Positions 1 through 13,300 of a stretch of 64,000 nt of DNA are shown one piece after another. Numbering within the stretch: the first letter of the stretch is position 1; every line of letters begins with the position of its first letter. Under the pieces are notes generated by a model. It was not told where the DNA came from. It did no database searches and worked only from the letters and a program-made list of their open reading frames with translations. Source of the stretch: Clitoria ternatea (taxonomy: Eukaryota; Streptophyta; Magnoliopsida; Fabales; Fabaceae); contig CM075676.1 of the NCBI GenBank assembly GCA_037962975.1, positions 27,027,001-27,091,000 on the forward strand, written 5' to 3'. The position numbers and the translations under genes are program-made.

Positions 1-330
1 TGAAGACTTCGCTCAGGCAAAACCATAAATGCATCAAGCGAAATTCCACCAGTGAGTTACAATACTGAAGTTGCTTGAGCGACTCTATTTCGCTCAAGCG
101 AAAATTGTACAGAATCAAAAGTACAAGGCCTCGCTGCAGCGTAATAACTATGGCTTAAGAGAAATTGGAACAGGAGATCATCAACTTGAGTTTCTCTCAA
201 GCGAGAGTTGTCGCTTGAGCGAATCAAGCATGCAAGTGAAGCAGGACGTGGAATTCCTTCGAGTTGAAGAATGCTTCTTGCTTGAGCGAGATTTAAACTC
301 ACTTAAGCGAGTGAAGCATTATAAAAGGGA
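1..330. repeat. Array of a palindromic 12-mer, TCGCTTGAGCGA
   Basis: A 12-base palindrome (TCGCTTGAGCGA, also seen as CGCTCAAGCGA) recurs with mismatches about eight or nine times, for example near 33, 71-83, 89-104, 130, 193-207, 210-225, 277-291 and 303. The gaps are irregular, so this is not a strict tandem repeat. Open frames through it are by-products of the motif and no protein is called. It looks like part of a dispersed transposable element that continues left of the window. Confidence 0.6.
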
Positions 331-1075
331 AACAAGATTTCAACTGAGGGGGGCGGAGCTTAGGTTTCTATTCTTCCTTACATTAATATTGTATGAACAT
401 GGCTACTATGAGTAGCTAACTCTCTCATTGGGATTGGAGGCAACCAATCAATCCGGATGAACATGTGTTTGGTATTTATATAATCGATGAATTTGTTTTA
501 TGATTCTTGGTCTTTCATTTCATGTTTATTGCTTGAATATGCTTGATCAACATTTTCTAGATTTAAGTTTATGTTTGTTGTTGGAAAATAACTTACAAAA
601 ACGGATCTAAATGAAATGCTCATTGTGAGTAAATAACCAGGAATGGTATTTAACGTAGTGAACGTCTAAACAATCGTACTTAATGCTAGAATGGATTTGA
701 AACGATCAAGGGATTGACATTATCAAATCTATTCTTTTGAATTTCGTAGTCGAGGAACTGATACGAATAACTTGGATTGTGACATAAAGAATCATACTGT
801 AAAAGTCATTTATATGAATATTGACTGTGTATCGAAAGGTGAGAAAGGTGAATCTAAATCTTATTTGCTAAACTCTGTTATTTCAACAATATTACTTGTA
901 TTACTTTCATGCATTCCTTATATAGTTTCTTTAATTCACCGTCATGAAAATAGTTCCCTAGATCTGTCATAATAGTTTGAAATCGATTTAAAATAGTCCG
1001 TAGTGGGAACGATATTTGTTCCTTAGAACATATACTACACCGACAGTGGTCCACTTGCCACAAGTCACATCAAAA
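331..1075. other. Non-coding, unclassified repeat-like DNA
   Basis: This stretch follows the palindrome array without a break and is probably the same dispersed element. I see no conserved protein, no RNA gene and no clear terminal repeats. Short open frames here have no recognisable motif. Confidence 0.4.
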
Positions 1076-4000
1076 CTGACCATCTGAGTATTTTGTGCAT
1101 TAACACTCACAAAAATATTCAGCAGTAAGCTATTGTTGTGTTTTCATTTTCCATCTAGATCGTGACTTGCTCTCATTTTCTCCCTAAGGTTCTCCTTGCA
1201 TTTTCTCAAAAGAAATCCACCATTTCTCTTAGTTTCTTCCAAATAGTGCCACCATCTCTTTTCACCACCTTATTTCCACATTATAAAACATTAAAGAGAC
1301 CTCATTCTCCTCTTCTCTAGCATGCTAGACCGCAAACCAAAAGGAGCAAAAAGCATGGAACTTTGTTTCTTTCTCTTGGTTGTGATGTCTTCAAGGTAAA
1401 GGGAGTTGCTCTCATCTTTATCTCAAGGATCTTACAAAAATTGGGCTAGTGAGCTTAGGTTTTCAAGGTTTAAGGGCTGAAAAAATGTTTTGAAATCCAT
1501 TGCTAATTTCTGAAAATTTTGTGAAAATAAGGAAGGTGTTTTGAAACCTTTAGCTGAGACTCTTGATGTTGATCTCATCTTTGAATGATTAATAATTGAT
1601 GCATGCATTGTGATGGTATATGACCGTGATGGTGATGACCTTGCAATGTACATGCATGTTGTTGATTGGTTAACAAATTTTAATTTCCCTTGCTATCGCT
1701 TGACTATATGGTGTGTGATGATTTCTTTGGTTTTGAGTAAGACTATAAGCATGGAAATTTGAGTTTTAAGGTAAAATTATATAAGTATTGGTGTTGTTGG
1801 AAATTTATTTTTGATTTTGATGGTTATTAACATGATAGTTGTATTGGAAGCTTAATTTTTGGAAGCCTAATTGAATCATGATTGGGTGCATGTCCTATTT
1901 TACTTTGATTATAACTTTGGCATGAAAAATAAAATTTTTAGAACCATGGATCATGGAGTAACTTGTTGGCCAAACCTTATTTGATAACTTAGAGGTGATG
2001 CATGTTGATAAAGCTTGTTATATATTGCCTTATATGTGGTTTTCTTGTCCCTAGGACTTGAATCTTTTAAATGTATGTTGAAATCTTGAGTTTTAGTGAG
2101 AATATGAATTTAAAACCAAGGCTATTAGGTTCTGAAATTTTGTGAAGTTAAATGATTGAAATTATGTTCTCATAATAATCATTATTGCATGAAGATATTG
2201 CTTTTAATTGATTAGAAATTTTGTGGCTATTTAAGAACCAACGTCTAGCTGTTGTTTGTGATTGTTGAGCAATGAGAAAGTAATTATGATTGGTTGTTTG
2301 AAAAGAAATTGAAAGTCCGGGTGTCGACGGGAACCTTGATTTGAAATATACAAGTTGTGGATTACGGATTTTTAGGTAGGATGTTTGGACAAGATGTGGT
2401 TGTTTGATTTAATACCCATTAAGTATGAGAGTTTGATGTGTAGTTCTTGTCCAGGTTTGAGTAAAAGAATGATAATGGCCTGTTGTGGTAATTGTCCATA
2501 ATGGCAAAATTTTGTGTCTTTGAGCAAAAAAGGTGTGATGATCGAGAATTTGTCAAATCTAAAATTTTAGGTAATATAAGGACTTGTTTTTATTTTATTA
2601 TAGCATTTCAAAACTTATTTAGTTTGGATTTTGGAATTATTTAAAATGGGTTCTTCAGGCGAAGTTCGATGGAAAGATTAAGTTTTGCTAAAACTTAAAA
2701 TAAAGGATTTTTTTATGAATTAAAATCTTTTAAAGCTTACAAATTTTGTTTGGCTAAGAGTCACTCTTTTATGTTGACAATAAAATTTTAAGATGAAGGA
2801 ATTTCTTTAAGTTCTAGGCCCCAAGGGGGTTCGCTCTGTGACATGGAAAATATAGTAAAGGGCACCTATTAATGGACCAAAAGATCTTATTTCATATAAG
2901 TAACTTTTCTTAAAAATGTTTTGAACTAATATGATGTTAGAAATAGAAAATTTGTTTCAAGTACCAAAAGGGATTAATATTGGATATTTAACTCATTTTA
3001 TCTTAGCCTTGTTCTCAGTATTCCTAATGTGAAATTTAGGTAGTACTTGAGAATTGGTGTATATGACTGCAGTGTTTTCATTCTTAAAAATTTATGTGAT
3101 TAATTCCTCACGTAAGGATAAGGTCATTGGGTAGAAGGTTCCGTCGAACACTCGGCTATTAAAAAGAATAAGAAAATTTGTTATGGTAGATGCATACTGC
3201 ATATGTGAATTGACGTTAATGATGAAATGAGTTGGATCTAGAGCCACAGTGATTGGTACACTAGAGAATATCGACGTCTTGATTCTAGATGTGAATCTTG
3301 GGAGTATTACTGGGGCGAGCATCCAATGGCTTAGAGTCGCGCCTGAGACCAGACAGTTTATGGCAAACCCGGTGTACTTTGACTCAAGGCGAATGTTTCT
3401 GGGACCATGGAGTACCAGTTCTATGAGATGTAGTGATCACAATGATGATGTTGAGATGGATCCATGGTTGATGATTGGGACGAGAGAGCGTCCTTACCCA
3501 GATGTTGATGGTCAAAACTTGGCGAGCTCCAATCACTCTAGCATGATTATAATGAGTTCCTCCCAATAGATGTACTGTAGAGAGGTATTGATGATGATTA
3601 TTATGATGAAATTCTGGGCCCCATTGCATATTGAGACTTAACCAAGATAAATCATAATGAACTTAACCCATGCATCATGTCATTATAGTTGCGTGACTAA
3701 CCCTTGTGATTTATGCTATAAATTGTGGTTGATTTTGTGTGCTTATATCCCTGCTCTTATTTATGCCAGTGCTTGAGGATAACCTACTATGACTTATTGA
3801 ATACTTGATGTGAATATGTGTGATGTGTTATGGCTTGCCCCTTGCATGGGAATCTTTTGGGTTGAGAGTTTTCACTCATCCCTCTAGTGTTGTGTGTTTG
3901 TCTTCTTTTATGAATGAATAAGTTGAAGGACAGGGAAAATATGGGTAGGACCTTGAATACTTACAGTAGGGGGTGTTGAACTGCTTATGCAGAGACTGAG

Positions 4001-4277
4001 ATTTATCTTCTATCTTCAAAATCATCATAGGCAACAATGTTAGAGTTGTTATGTTAATACTGTTATGTAGTGTTGTTTTTATTAGGTGCCTGTGTGCCTC
4101 TTTTCTTCTGAGTATGCTACAGCCTTGATGAATTGAACTATGTATATTTTGTTTCAATTTATGAATTGATAATCACCGTACAAAAAATAAACTTATACTT
4201 TTTCTTAAACAAGTTGTGACTCCTTAGTTAAGTAAGAGGTTCCAGTGAGGGAATCTGTCTTAGTTAACCAAGGGTGT
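1076..4277 (+). mobile_element. Probable Ty3/gypsy LTR remnant (Tekay/Del-like)
   Basis: The stretch ends with GGGTGTCACA at 4268-4277, the kind of end found on plant Tekay/Del LTRs. It carries a pyrimidine-rich leader near 1180-1400 followed by splice-donor-like AAGGTAAAGG, an arrangement also seen in the LTR-type segments at 10355-15645 (inverted) and from 62466. The left end is not resolved; no clean TG start or target duplication was found. It holds no protein-coding domain. Family and left boundary are inferred. Confidence 0.4.
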
Positions 4278-4289
4278 CACATTGTCCGC

Positions 4290-5160
4290 CTTGGTAGCGG
4301 TGTGCTCAGAATTCCAGTCGGTCAGTCTCATGCTTCTCCATTAATGTACTGGGCGGCTATCTGCTGAAAATCATCCATATTCAAAGGGGTTTCTTGGCTA
4401 AAGAGTCAGAAAATTTACCTAGTCGCAACCCTGTTTAGATTGCGTGAAGGGCCACCTTTGAACTCAGGTCACGAATCTGAATGGCTTGCTTCTTTGAGGG
4501 TATCCTTTCATCCTTATTTCAGGTTGACCTAGTTGTGTGAGGTGCGCTGTACCAATCGGTTGGAGGCAAATTGGGTTAAGAACTTCTCTGTCAGTTTTAC
4601 GAAGCACAAAATACTCCTCAGAGGTATATGCGAGAACCAACAAATGGCTGACTTAGTGAGGGTTATGGGGAACATCCTATAGAGTAAGGCATCGAATGCC
4701 CCTATGATCAACAAAGTAGTGATGAACATGGTAAGATACTCCTTTGGCTCACCCTTCTATCATACTTCTCTATCATCAACGGCTTGTAGTACACTAGAGT
4801 CAGGGCTGCCATGATTTCATCTGTGAATGGATAGACCGTGCAAGGTATTGAGGATTCTGGTTTGTTTGTCGTGTGTTTCATAGTCTGGGTATTGTGGTAA
4901 CTAGAAGGTTCCTTCTCCTCCGTTCTAGCCTGCACAGATGTTCATTCTCATTTCACAGTTCCTTTATGGTACGTTGTGATGATCTGACAAGGATCAACAC
5001 TTCCTACATCTGGTCGCCCTCATCTTGCATTTTGTCTTGTTTTTCCTAATGTCCACCGTCATCATGACAACTATGATTATTGTGGGTGGTTACCATTGTT
5101 TTCTTCTTGCGGGTTGATCTGCCTCGTGCTGTTGTAGGAATCATTTCACCGGGTCTCGTA
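4290..5160 (-). pseudogene. Ty3/gypsy (Tat-lineage) gag remnant
   Basis: Read on the minus strand, three frames together give a retrotransposon Gag core. It contains PFTDEIMAAL near 4835, then MFITTLLIIGAFDALL and CWFSHIPLRSI between about 4729 and 4620, and a further MDDFQQIAAQYI block near 4360. These match the capsid region of plant Tat elements (PFTDEIM, a Y/FDG-type block, WF..LP..SI). Several frame changes and stops lie between the blocks, so it cannot encode a full protein. Upstream at 5160-5174 is a primer-binding-site-like TTTTGGCGC and then an LTR. The pol part is missing; the fragment stops where the gypsy LTR remnant ends at 4277. Confidence 0.7.
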
Positions 5161-5174
5161 GTATGCGCCAAAAT

Positions 5175-5460
5175 GTTCATAATGAGTCTAGTAACACATA
5201 AAACCCTAAAGGATTACTCTAGGAAATTAGGGTTGTATTAGGCTCAATAATGTGTCACTTGAATTACAAGGGATAGCTTTGAGGTCATATTTATACAACA
5301 GTAAAACAAAGGGAAAGAGATGGTCCTTGATCTAGGCCCAAGATGACGTAGGCGTAACCAAATCCGTCTAAGATTAAGGGGGAATCAAGACCCCTTTATT
5401 CTTGCCTAAAATGGGGGAGATGGGGATGCCATGGGACCTCCTATCAATCCGGGGGGAACA
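5175..5460 (-). mobile_element. LTR of the minus-strand Tat fragment
   Basis: On the minus strand this LTR ends with GACTCATTATGAACA at 5175 and is followed directly by TTTTGGCGCATAC, a primer-binding-site-like sequence of the Tat type (TGGCGC). A TATA-like ATATTTATAC lies near 5288. The far end, around 5460, was set only by the change in sequence character. It is the 5' LTR for the gag remnant at 4290-5160. Confidence 0.5.
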
Positions 5461-6665
5461 ACTAAAATATAAAACTAAAAAAGGGTTTTGATGTTTTAAA
5501 ATTTTAAAACTAAAAATCAAGTCATCTCAAACGTTTTTGCACATTAAACAAAGGCAAGCGTACATAAATACATGCAAGTTATCAAGCTTTGTAAAGGCAT
5601 TGGTTTTTTGGCAGCTTTTGTGCCATTATTCATAGTTGTGCCATGACTTCGTAAAATATCAAGTAATGTTGCATACAAGTAATTTAAGAAATGTTTTGGA
5701 AGGATTTAGTGGTTGATCATCTTATATTATCCATAATTAACCACATTATTTTGTTTCCTTTCATCTTGATCTTGGCTATGTTTGTCTTCTTTTTCTGCTA
5801 CTCCTCGTTTGAGAACCTTTGATCAGGCCACGATTTTATCATGTCTTATGGTGAACGTCAAAATGTTTAGAAAAAATCAAGAATACAAAGTATTGGCTTT
5901 CTTATTATGACACGTGAAGAAAATGAATACATTAGAGGTTTTATTCATAGGGGAGGAATACAAAAATAATAGATTTACAAATATGGCAACTCATTAATTG
6001 TTATATAACATAGTTAGAAAGTGAAATAATGATCCGTGCAAGATAAGAGGAAGTTAAAAGTGAGGAGGTTTTGGAAAGTCGTGTATGACCAAATACCGAA
6101 AATCTTAGGGAATAATGCAAAGTCTGGGCACCTTGGTAACTCAATAATTACTTAGAAAAAACTTAGAAAATGTAGTGTTTACTTAGAAAAAGAAAGAGAA
6201 AAGCTTCCCAATAGTTGTCACCATCTTACTTCCTAAAATGCGAGCGCCTTGAAATTTTTCTTTCAAGCCAAAAAACTTATCCGTGAAGGATTAATTTATG
6301 AACCTCACATATATACTTTACTCCTAAGGCTCTCCATCTGAATCATCCAGTAAATTACAAGGTGCAGCCAAAAAGGGAACCATGGAAGGCCGAGAAAAGG
6401 TATCAGATGTCTCCTGCACCCAATGTCATTGATTACCATCCAATTTTAATATAAAGGAATTAAACAGCCGCAGAAAGACATGATGTTACCTACATTGTGA
6501 TACATCAGCTTCAAACATGTTTGTTTTTCCTTTAAATAAATGAAACATAGAAATTATTTGTGATTTCCAATTACATAATTTAAATTATTCTATCTTATCT
6601 ATCTCAAGATACCTTGTTCGAGTAATGTTAATTGTAAGGAAGGGATCAGAATTTAGCTCCACAAA
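5461..6665. other. Intergenic, including the LBD gene 3' flank
   Basis: No protein, RNA gene or repeat boundary could be supported here. The last 200 bases, next to the LBD stop codon, presumably contain that gene's 3' untranslated region and polyadenylation site. Confidence 0.5.
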
Positions 6666-7619
6666 TCAAGAAGAAGGACAGAAGCTCCTGCCATCCTCAC
6701 TTTCTGACGGTTGCTGCTGTTGCTGGTGCTGCGGAGAAAGCAGCAGCTGCGCCTCAATGGGATGATGGTGTTGATGCTGATGGTGTTGATAATGTTGGTG
6801 ACCATGTCCATATTGAACATCTTCTTGATGATGATGAGGATAATGTTCCCCTTGTTGCTGCATCTGGTAATTACCACCAACACCATCAAAAATTCCCAAA
6901 CCCAAAGAAGGAGAAAGCAGCTCACCACCACCACCACCAGCGATCTGGTTCCCAAACACACTAGCTCCACCAGCACCCGCTACAGTAACATGCTCAAACC
7001 CACTGTTCAATTTGATAAACTCTTGCTGCTGTTGCTCATAGTTCCTAATCATAACCTGCTGCTGTTGATGCTCTCTCGCAGCTGCCAACTGCTGCGCCTC
7101 AAATAACTCCTGCTGCTGTGGGTCCCGCATCATCACCTGCCCCCCACCGTGCCCCGCCAAAACCTGCGCCGGCGGCGGTGGCAACACGCCACCGTTGAAA
7201 ACCGACTGATGCGGCATCATCATGCCAGCTGGCGGTGGCGGATACATTCCAGGATTGTTCAAAATAAACTGCAAAGATTGAGGGCCAATGAAGGTGCAGA
7301 GTTCCTTCTTCGCGCCGTGAAGCTCCGTCTGCATTTGACGGAGACGGTTCTGGAGAACGGAGATGAACCCAACGCAGCCGAACACCGGGTCCCGTAGCCT
7401 AGCCTCTGCTTCGTACGCCAACGATTTAACGGCGTCTTCGCGCTGCGACGCGCTCAGCTCATTTAGCAGCTTCGCAACGTTGCTCGCTCCGAACACGCGG
7501 TGCACGCACTCGAACCGTTGCGGGTTGTCCGGTGGGAAATACGGTGCGTACACGCACTCCTGCGTGCACTTCCGTCGCAGAAACTTGCACGCCGCGCACG
7601 GTGAGTTTGACGATGACAT
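6666..7619 (-). CDS. LBD36: LOB-domain transcription factor, LBD36-like (class I)
   Basis: This is a 317-residue plant-specific DNA-binding protein of the LATERAL ORGAN BOUNDARIES family, expected to act in the nucleus in organ-boundary and leaf patterning. The zinc-binding block is complete (C8, C11, C18, C22; CX2CX6CX3C), followed by the GAS block (FGAS at 43-46), the invariant DPV-GC region (77-82) and the start of the leucine-zipper-like helix (about 83-100), so it is class I. The tail holds proline-, glutamine-, glycine- and histidine-rich tracts, a FEAQQLAAAREHQ stretch and a QPSESEDGR C-terminus, which I associate with LBD36/ASL1. The frame is open from ATG to TGA with no coding intron. 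An acceptor-like TTATTCAG about 30 bases before the ATG hints at a 5' UTR intron. The subclass assignment is from memory and is less certain than the family. Confidence 0.93.
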   Translation of the reverse strand: MSSSNSPCAACKFLRRKCTQECVYAPYFPPDNPQRFECVHRVFGASNVAKLLNELSASQREDAVKSLAYEAEARLRDPVFGCVGFISVLQNRLRQMQTELHGAKKELCTFIGPQSLQFILNNPGMYPPPPAGMMMPHQSVFNGGVLPPPPAQVLAGHGGGQVMMRDPQQQELFEAQQLAAAREHQQQQVMIRNYEQQQQEFIKLNSGFEHVTVAGAGGASVFGNQIAGGGGGELLSPSLGLGIFDGVGGNYQMQQQGEHYPHHHQEDVQYGHGHQHYQHHQHQHHHPIEAQLLLSPQHQQQQQPSESEDGRSFCPSS

Positions 7620-8240
7620 GCCTCCCTTTCTCTTTCCTCACCGTCACCTGAATAATGTTAATTAATAAGAATACTCTCAAATTCATTTCAACAACACAAA
7701 ATAAGAATAATTGTACGCGATGTAATGATTTGATTGTTCATCTATAATTATCAGTTTAATAATAGCTTGTTAAATCGAGAAACCTTGGAGGAGATAAATG
7801 ATTATGAATTATGATCGATGAATCAATTCATGATTATTGCTACCTAAAGATTTTTGAACTCGGATTTAAAACATGATTAAAAATATCGATACGAAAACTA
7901 ACCAATAAGGAATGAGTCAAAAAGATCATTTCCATTTTTTTTTTGATCAAGAAAGAAAGAAAGAAAATTCTTTCTTCTTCTTTGTTATTACTTTTCTTTT
8001 TTCATTTATGGAGAGTTGCACCGGTGGATCTTGATTGATACGGCACCGTTTGGAGAGTGATGGAGAATGAGGGGGTGAGAGAAGAATTGAAGAGAGAGAG
8101 AGAGAGAGAGGTGCTACCGTAGTGTGAAATGGAGGCCACAGCTAGCGTGTAGGATAGAGATTTCTCACAGCATCAATTGAGGCAGAGAACGAGAAATGCG
8201 ATGAAGAGAGAGAGGAGGAGGCGATTTTAGTTTCTTCTTC
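7620..8240 (-). promoter_or_regulatory. LBD gene 5' leader and upstream region with (CT)n tract
   Basis: Directly upstream of the LBD start codon, the minus strand shows a possible 3' splice site (TTATTCAG at about 7648-7655). Further up, at 8089-8110, is a run of about ten CT units within a longer pyrimidine-rich stretch. CT-rich tracts near the transcription start are common in plant 5' leaders and can bind GAGA-type factors. No exact start site or TATA box is claimed. Confidence 0.4.
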
Positions 8241-9613
8241 AGTGCCACAGGCAAATCTTCTTAATTAAATAATTTTCATTTTTTAGCTATACATATTCCG
8301 TTATCAGAAGATTTCTCAATGTATATATCACTATATCGTATGTAATGTAATGTAACCAATTTCCAACAAACTAGATTCAGCAAAATAAAATAAAATTCAA
8401 ACAACCAGTAATTAATATATTGTTTCATTTTATACAGATCGGAAAAGTAATCCTCAATAACTGAAAATACCAACTAAATAAAAATTGTTTCCAAAACTGT
8501 TTGTTTTAATCAAGTAACAAATGGTAAAAGTTGGTTATTAAATTATTTTAAAAATATATATTCTAAAAGAACCTTAAGTTGGTTAATAATATATGTGTGA
8601 TGCATCAAGTTAGTCTTTATCTTACCCAAATGACTTTATTACCCTTAACATATATTTTTGCGATCAAATTTATTTATGTCGTCACATGCATTTGGATAAT
8701 TTTAGGGAAAGGGCTAGGTGGCACTTAAAGTTCATGTAAGCTACCATGTGTTATTAGGTCATGTTTATGTGGACCTCTCTAAACATTGAGTCAATAAATA
8801 CATCATGTTGGTCCTAACCTAGGGAAAGTTCTTTGGGAAGATTAATTTGTAGTGGAATCAAATAGTGCATAAATAAGAGGAAACTTAAGTACTGCAACGT
8901 TAAGATGTAAAACATATTTTTCATTATTTGAATTTGTAGGACTTCCTTTCTATAGTTGCAACTAGCCAACAACATATGCTTGATATCAAGGATAACACGA
9001 AATCTTAAGAAATTCTTCTTTAGGTGTTCAAGACCAAGAGAAGGTAGCCAGTGTAATTTCTTTTGATGGGTTGATGAGGGTAGGTTCACACGGCTAAGGG
9101 AAGAAGCTTGAGAGAGATTCATCATTCAAGAAAGTTATGTTGTTTGTGTTGAGTTTGGTTGTTTTGATTTAGGCAGGGTTTTAAGTTGTGTAGGTTGACA
9201 TGTTGTGTGGGAAAGAATGTTATCATAGTAGTTTCTAAACAAATGTAATTTTAGATCAGAGTCGTCCTTAATAAATAAGAAATCTAATAATATTATTAAT
9301 TGCATCAACGTAGTCCTAACGTTTTAGGTTTTATTATATAATGCATTCAAGTTTAATGTCATGCACCAAAGTGATACAAGATGTGTATTAAGGACACAAA
9401 GTCCTCATTCATCCCTAAGTGTTCCCCAAAATATATAACTTTCATATTATACGGGAATCAAAACATACAATGTCCCTAGAATATAGCAAAGAACATAACA
9501 TAACTTAATAAAAAGATCAAATAGAAGTGGTTCAAATACTTAAATACATTGTCCATATAATATAAAGTAAAATAAACATCATTATTGGGCTATATTGCCT
9601 CTCTATTTTGGAC
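8241..9613. other. Intergenic, no gene recognised
   Basis: AT-rich sequence between the LBD upstream region and the Copia-1 LTR. A minus-strand open frame at 8814-9125 was considered, but it has no recognisable motif. The five bases TGGAA at 9614-9618 lie directly outside the Copia-1 LTR. Confidence 0.5.
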
Positions 9614-10354
9614 TGGAATGTTAGAAAATCCTATCAAATCAGGCAATGGAATACAAGGATTCCCATAAGGTCTTGTAAAACTTTATGTTTCAAAGAAAAC
9701 ATAAAGATATAAAATTTCCTTTATACTTACTTCTTGTAGCGTGATACAAGACTTCGAAGCAATAATACTTTTGTCCTTAAGGAGTCCACACGAGCATACC
9801 CACCAGAAAATGCATCACTAGATACTAGTTCGTCAGAGCGTAGCCTTCGTAACTTTTACAAAAATAAGTGTATCCTAAGAGTACGGCTAGTAAGCATCTC
9901 ATGCTCTATTTATAATGCTTAGGTCTGACCTAATGAGCACTCAGTGAATAGGTTCTTTACTCGTTTTAAATGAGTTAGACCAATAGTTTTAATTTTAGTC
10001 AAACTAAAATAAAAGCTATCCTCTGACAAGCTTACTCTATGAGTGTGACCCTATAAGAAATATATTTTGTTTCTATTAAATATAAACATTTTATATTTAA
10101 TATAATATAATAAGTGACATCTAACAATACATCATTATCTAAATATAAATATCAAAATAACCTATAAATGATAAACTTTATATGTTTGGTCCTTTTGTCA
10201 TGATATCTAATTACGTGCAAGGCATGACCATTGTCATCTTTGTATGGCCCAATCCATTTTGCTTGATACCAGAATAGACTTTTCTTAAATAAATATCTAA
10301 TACTTATTTTCCTAGCATAACCAAGCATTTTCTTAAGTTTCATTCCATCAAGGG

Positions 10355-13300
10355 TGTAGCACCCCGATTTTCCGGACTCGAATTTCGATGTAATCAAGAT
10401 AATCAAATAATAAAAATGTGAGTAAATTTTTCATGCTCGGAATAATTTCAGAACACCACCATGACTACATCAAGACTCGAACCATAGAAAACCAAAGGGT
10501 GAGATTTGATAATCTATAACTGGATCGTTAAGCAGTTTGCCCATAACGGTATACAAAATAACAGAGTTTACAACGGAAGAAGAATGTGTATACTGGGCAT
10601 ACGCCTAGTCCCATATTTGAGGATATGAGAAAAGGCTCGACAAAGCTTATAACGATATATGTTAAGCCTAATAGATATCCATCATCTTTTCACATGATTT
10701 CATGAACATTCAAAGCCTAAGATATATACATACATATCTATATAGTCGTACATCATACATCTCCAATATTCATAATCTATAATTGACCATATCATTTCAA
10801 CCTTCCAATCAGGTATGTCCTTTACTCATTCATGCCTAAGAGGATTACTTAATCATCATTTTACATTCATCAAATGAGTAGAAATTCACTATCCCAATAT
10901 TAATACATCACCTATATATATATATATAATTCACAATTCATCCATCCATATCAGTAAGTAACAATATCACAATATCCATTTTATACACAACTAATTAAAT
11001 TACAAACACTGCCGGCCAAGGGGTTCCATTACCACTATTTACCTTCCCAAAAGCTTTACTTTACAAACATCCTCATCCCATGATATTCCTGCATCAATAC
11101 TAAAAAGGAGACCACATGGGAGAGTAAGTTATACATTTCAAATGACGATATGAATACAATTGAGATTATGTGCATATGCATGTCAACATCATGTATGCTT
11201 TGCTAGACTCATCAATGATCATCATAATTTATTACTTCAATCAACATATACATATTTCATATTCTTTAATTAAGTCAAAGCAAAGTAGGTATATACACAT
11301 CTCTTATCTATGCCAATATGGGCCAACATCATCATCATTATCAACCATACATAAACATGCCCTTCATCACGTTGGGCCATCACACACATATCATCATATT
11401 CAATATCACTTCGTGTATTCATATCATTTATTAATTTTATGTGGTCTTTTAGGTACTCAATTACCCATCTCATCAACACCATACCACAATCTTAATCATC
11501 ATCAATCATTATCATATTCTGGTATATCTCCATGCTATATATAACTGCTCTTATGGCTAATGCATATGCACAATGGAATAGACAACAAATATGGATCCGA
11601 CTGTGGGAATAAATACCAAATTATGGGTCAAGCATGATCACATACCATGCCTCTACTGTAGTAGTATAATGTGTACATATATCTCATAATGCATGCATAA
11701 TCACCATATTTTTACTGGTACCAAACCACATCACCCATTTGCAACACTGGTCATTTTCACCATGACCGCGGTAAATAACATAATCAACAATATAAGGTGT
11801 TGTGGACCGGCCATGATTCATCTCATGGCGGCTGTGATCCAAAGGACCACCGGGTTCACCTGCTCATTAAGAGTCACCCCCACAAGGGTCGGCCACATGT
11901 AGCTCCCTGTAGCAATACATGGGCGACTTCATGACTTACACACTGAGTCACAGGGGAAAATAAGAATGCTCGTGCTTTGAGCCACCCTCCCACTGGGTCG
12001 GCCGAGGGAACTCCCCTAACGTTCCAACATCGACGGTTATGATATGTCATGGATGCAATACAATGCAAATCAAATGTATTTCTCACACTATGCATCCTAA
12101 ATGCCACTCATCAATCATCATCATCATAATCCCTTACACCACCATACACACCTTAGTGGATTTTATCATTGTTGGTTTTAGCCATTATTTTTTAAGTTTT
12201 ATATGTGGCATTTTCATCTCAATATATCATATATTATACATGCAAGTTAACACTTGTAATCAACCATAATGGCATCATAAATATCACAAATCATCATTAA
12301 CATTTATTAATCATTCATCAATACCACCACATAACCACTTAGTGGATTTTTATTGCATTCATCATTACCATTGTTTTCATAACTGGTGTGGCAATGCAAC
12401 AATTCATTAATACAATTCAAACCACACATACAAGCCTATGCTTGTATCAACATAATGGCATTCACAATCGTCTATAATGACAATCATCCTCAATATTAAT
12501 GATCCTTTATACAAGGAAATGATCCACAATATCATCCATCATTATTCATTATCGATATTCTCTCTGATTCATCAATTTATAACACATACTACGTCATTTA
12601 ATCCTTTCCTCATTGGTTTCACAATCACACAAGGGTGTATCTTAGAACTCCATTATTACACTTTCATATGATTCATCACATCATATTATTGGTGGTAAAC
12701 ATTCATGTTTTCATAAGATGTCTCAATCAATATCAACACCATGAAGACACACCATCATCACATACCCCTAATAAAATCTCTCATTTTTACATAATAAAGG
12801 GGTTTTGGATACTATTAAGCTCATGACAAATTTCAACATTAAGACATGAGAAAAGCTCATTATTAGTTTTAAAAACAGTGGGACATGTCATAAATATCAC
12901 CTATTAGTCCCAATTTGATAACCATAAAAAGTTGGGTTCAAAACCCTCTTAAATTGGAATTTTACAATGCAGTGGGTCTGGTGTTTTACGCTTAATGAGA
13001 GTTAGAAAACTCCAATTAAGGTAAGGAAAATTTTCACACCTCTGTAACATTATTATCTACAACTTTTATGAAGAAGTAGGAGCCCAAAAATGTCGTTAAG
13101 ATACCCAAACAGGCTAAAAACAGCAAGGGAAAAGCAGTAGTTGGAAATTTCTGACAGTGGGAAATTCCACTGGCCGTGGAATCCACTGTTTCCACCACCC
13201 AAAATGGTCATTTTTTCCATGTTTTGAAGCAGGACAATCCACTGGCCGTGGGAATTCCCACTAGCCGAGGATCTCACTGCTGTAGGCACCATTCTGCAGC

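Noticed and set aside
3092..4157. Open frames on both strands near the left end
   Set aside because: They lie in a probable gypsy LTR and show no known motif.
8814..9125. Open frame on the minus strand between the LBD gene and Copia-1
   Set aside because: No start context, domain or codon pattern distinguishes it from chance, and no splice partners are evident.
11170..12826. Several Ile-, His- and Tyr-rich open frames in series
   Set aside because: They lie inside solo LTR 1 and come from ATCAT/CATCA-rich DNA; the composition is not protein-like.
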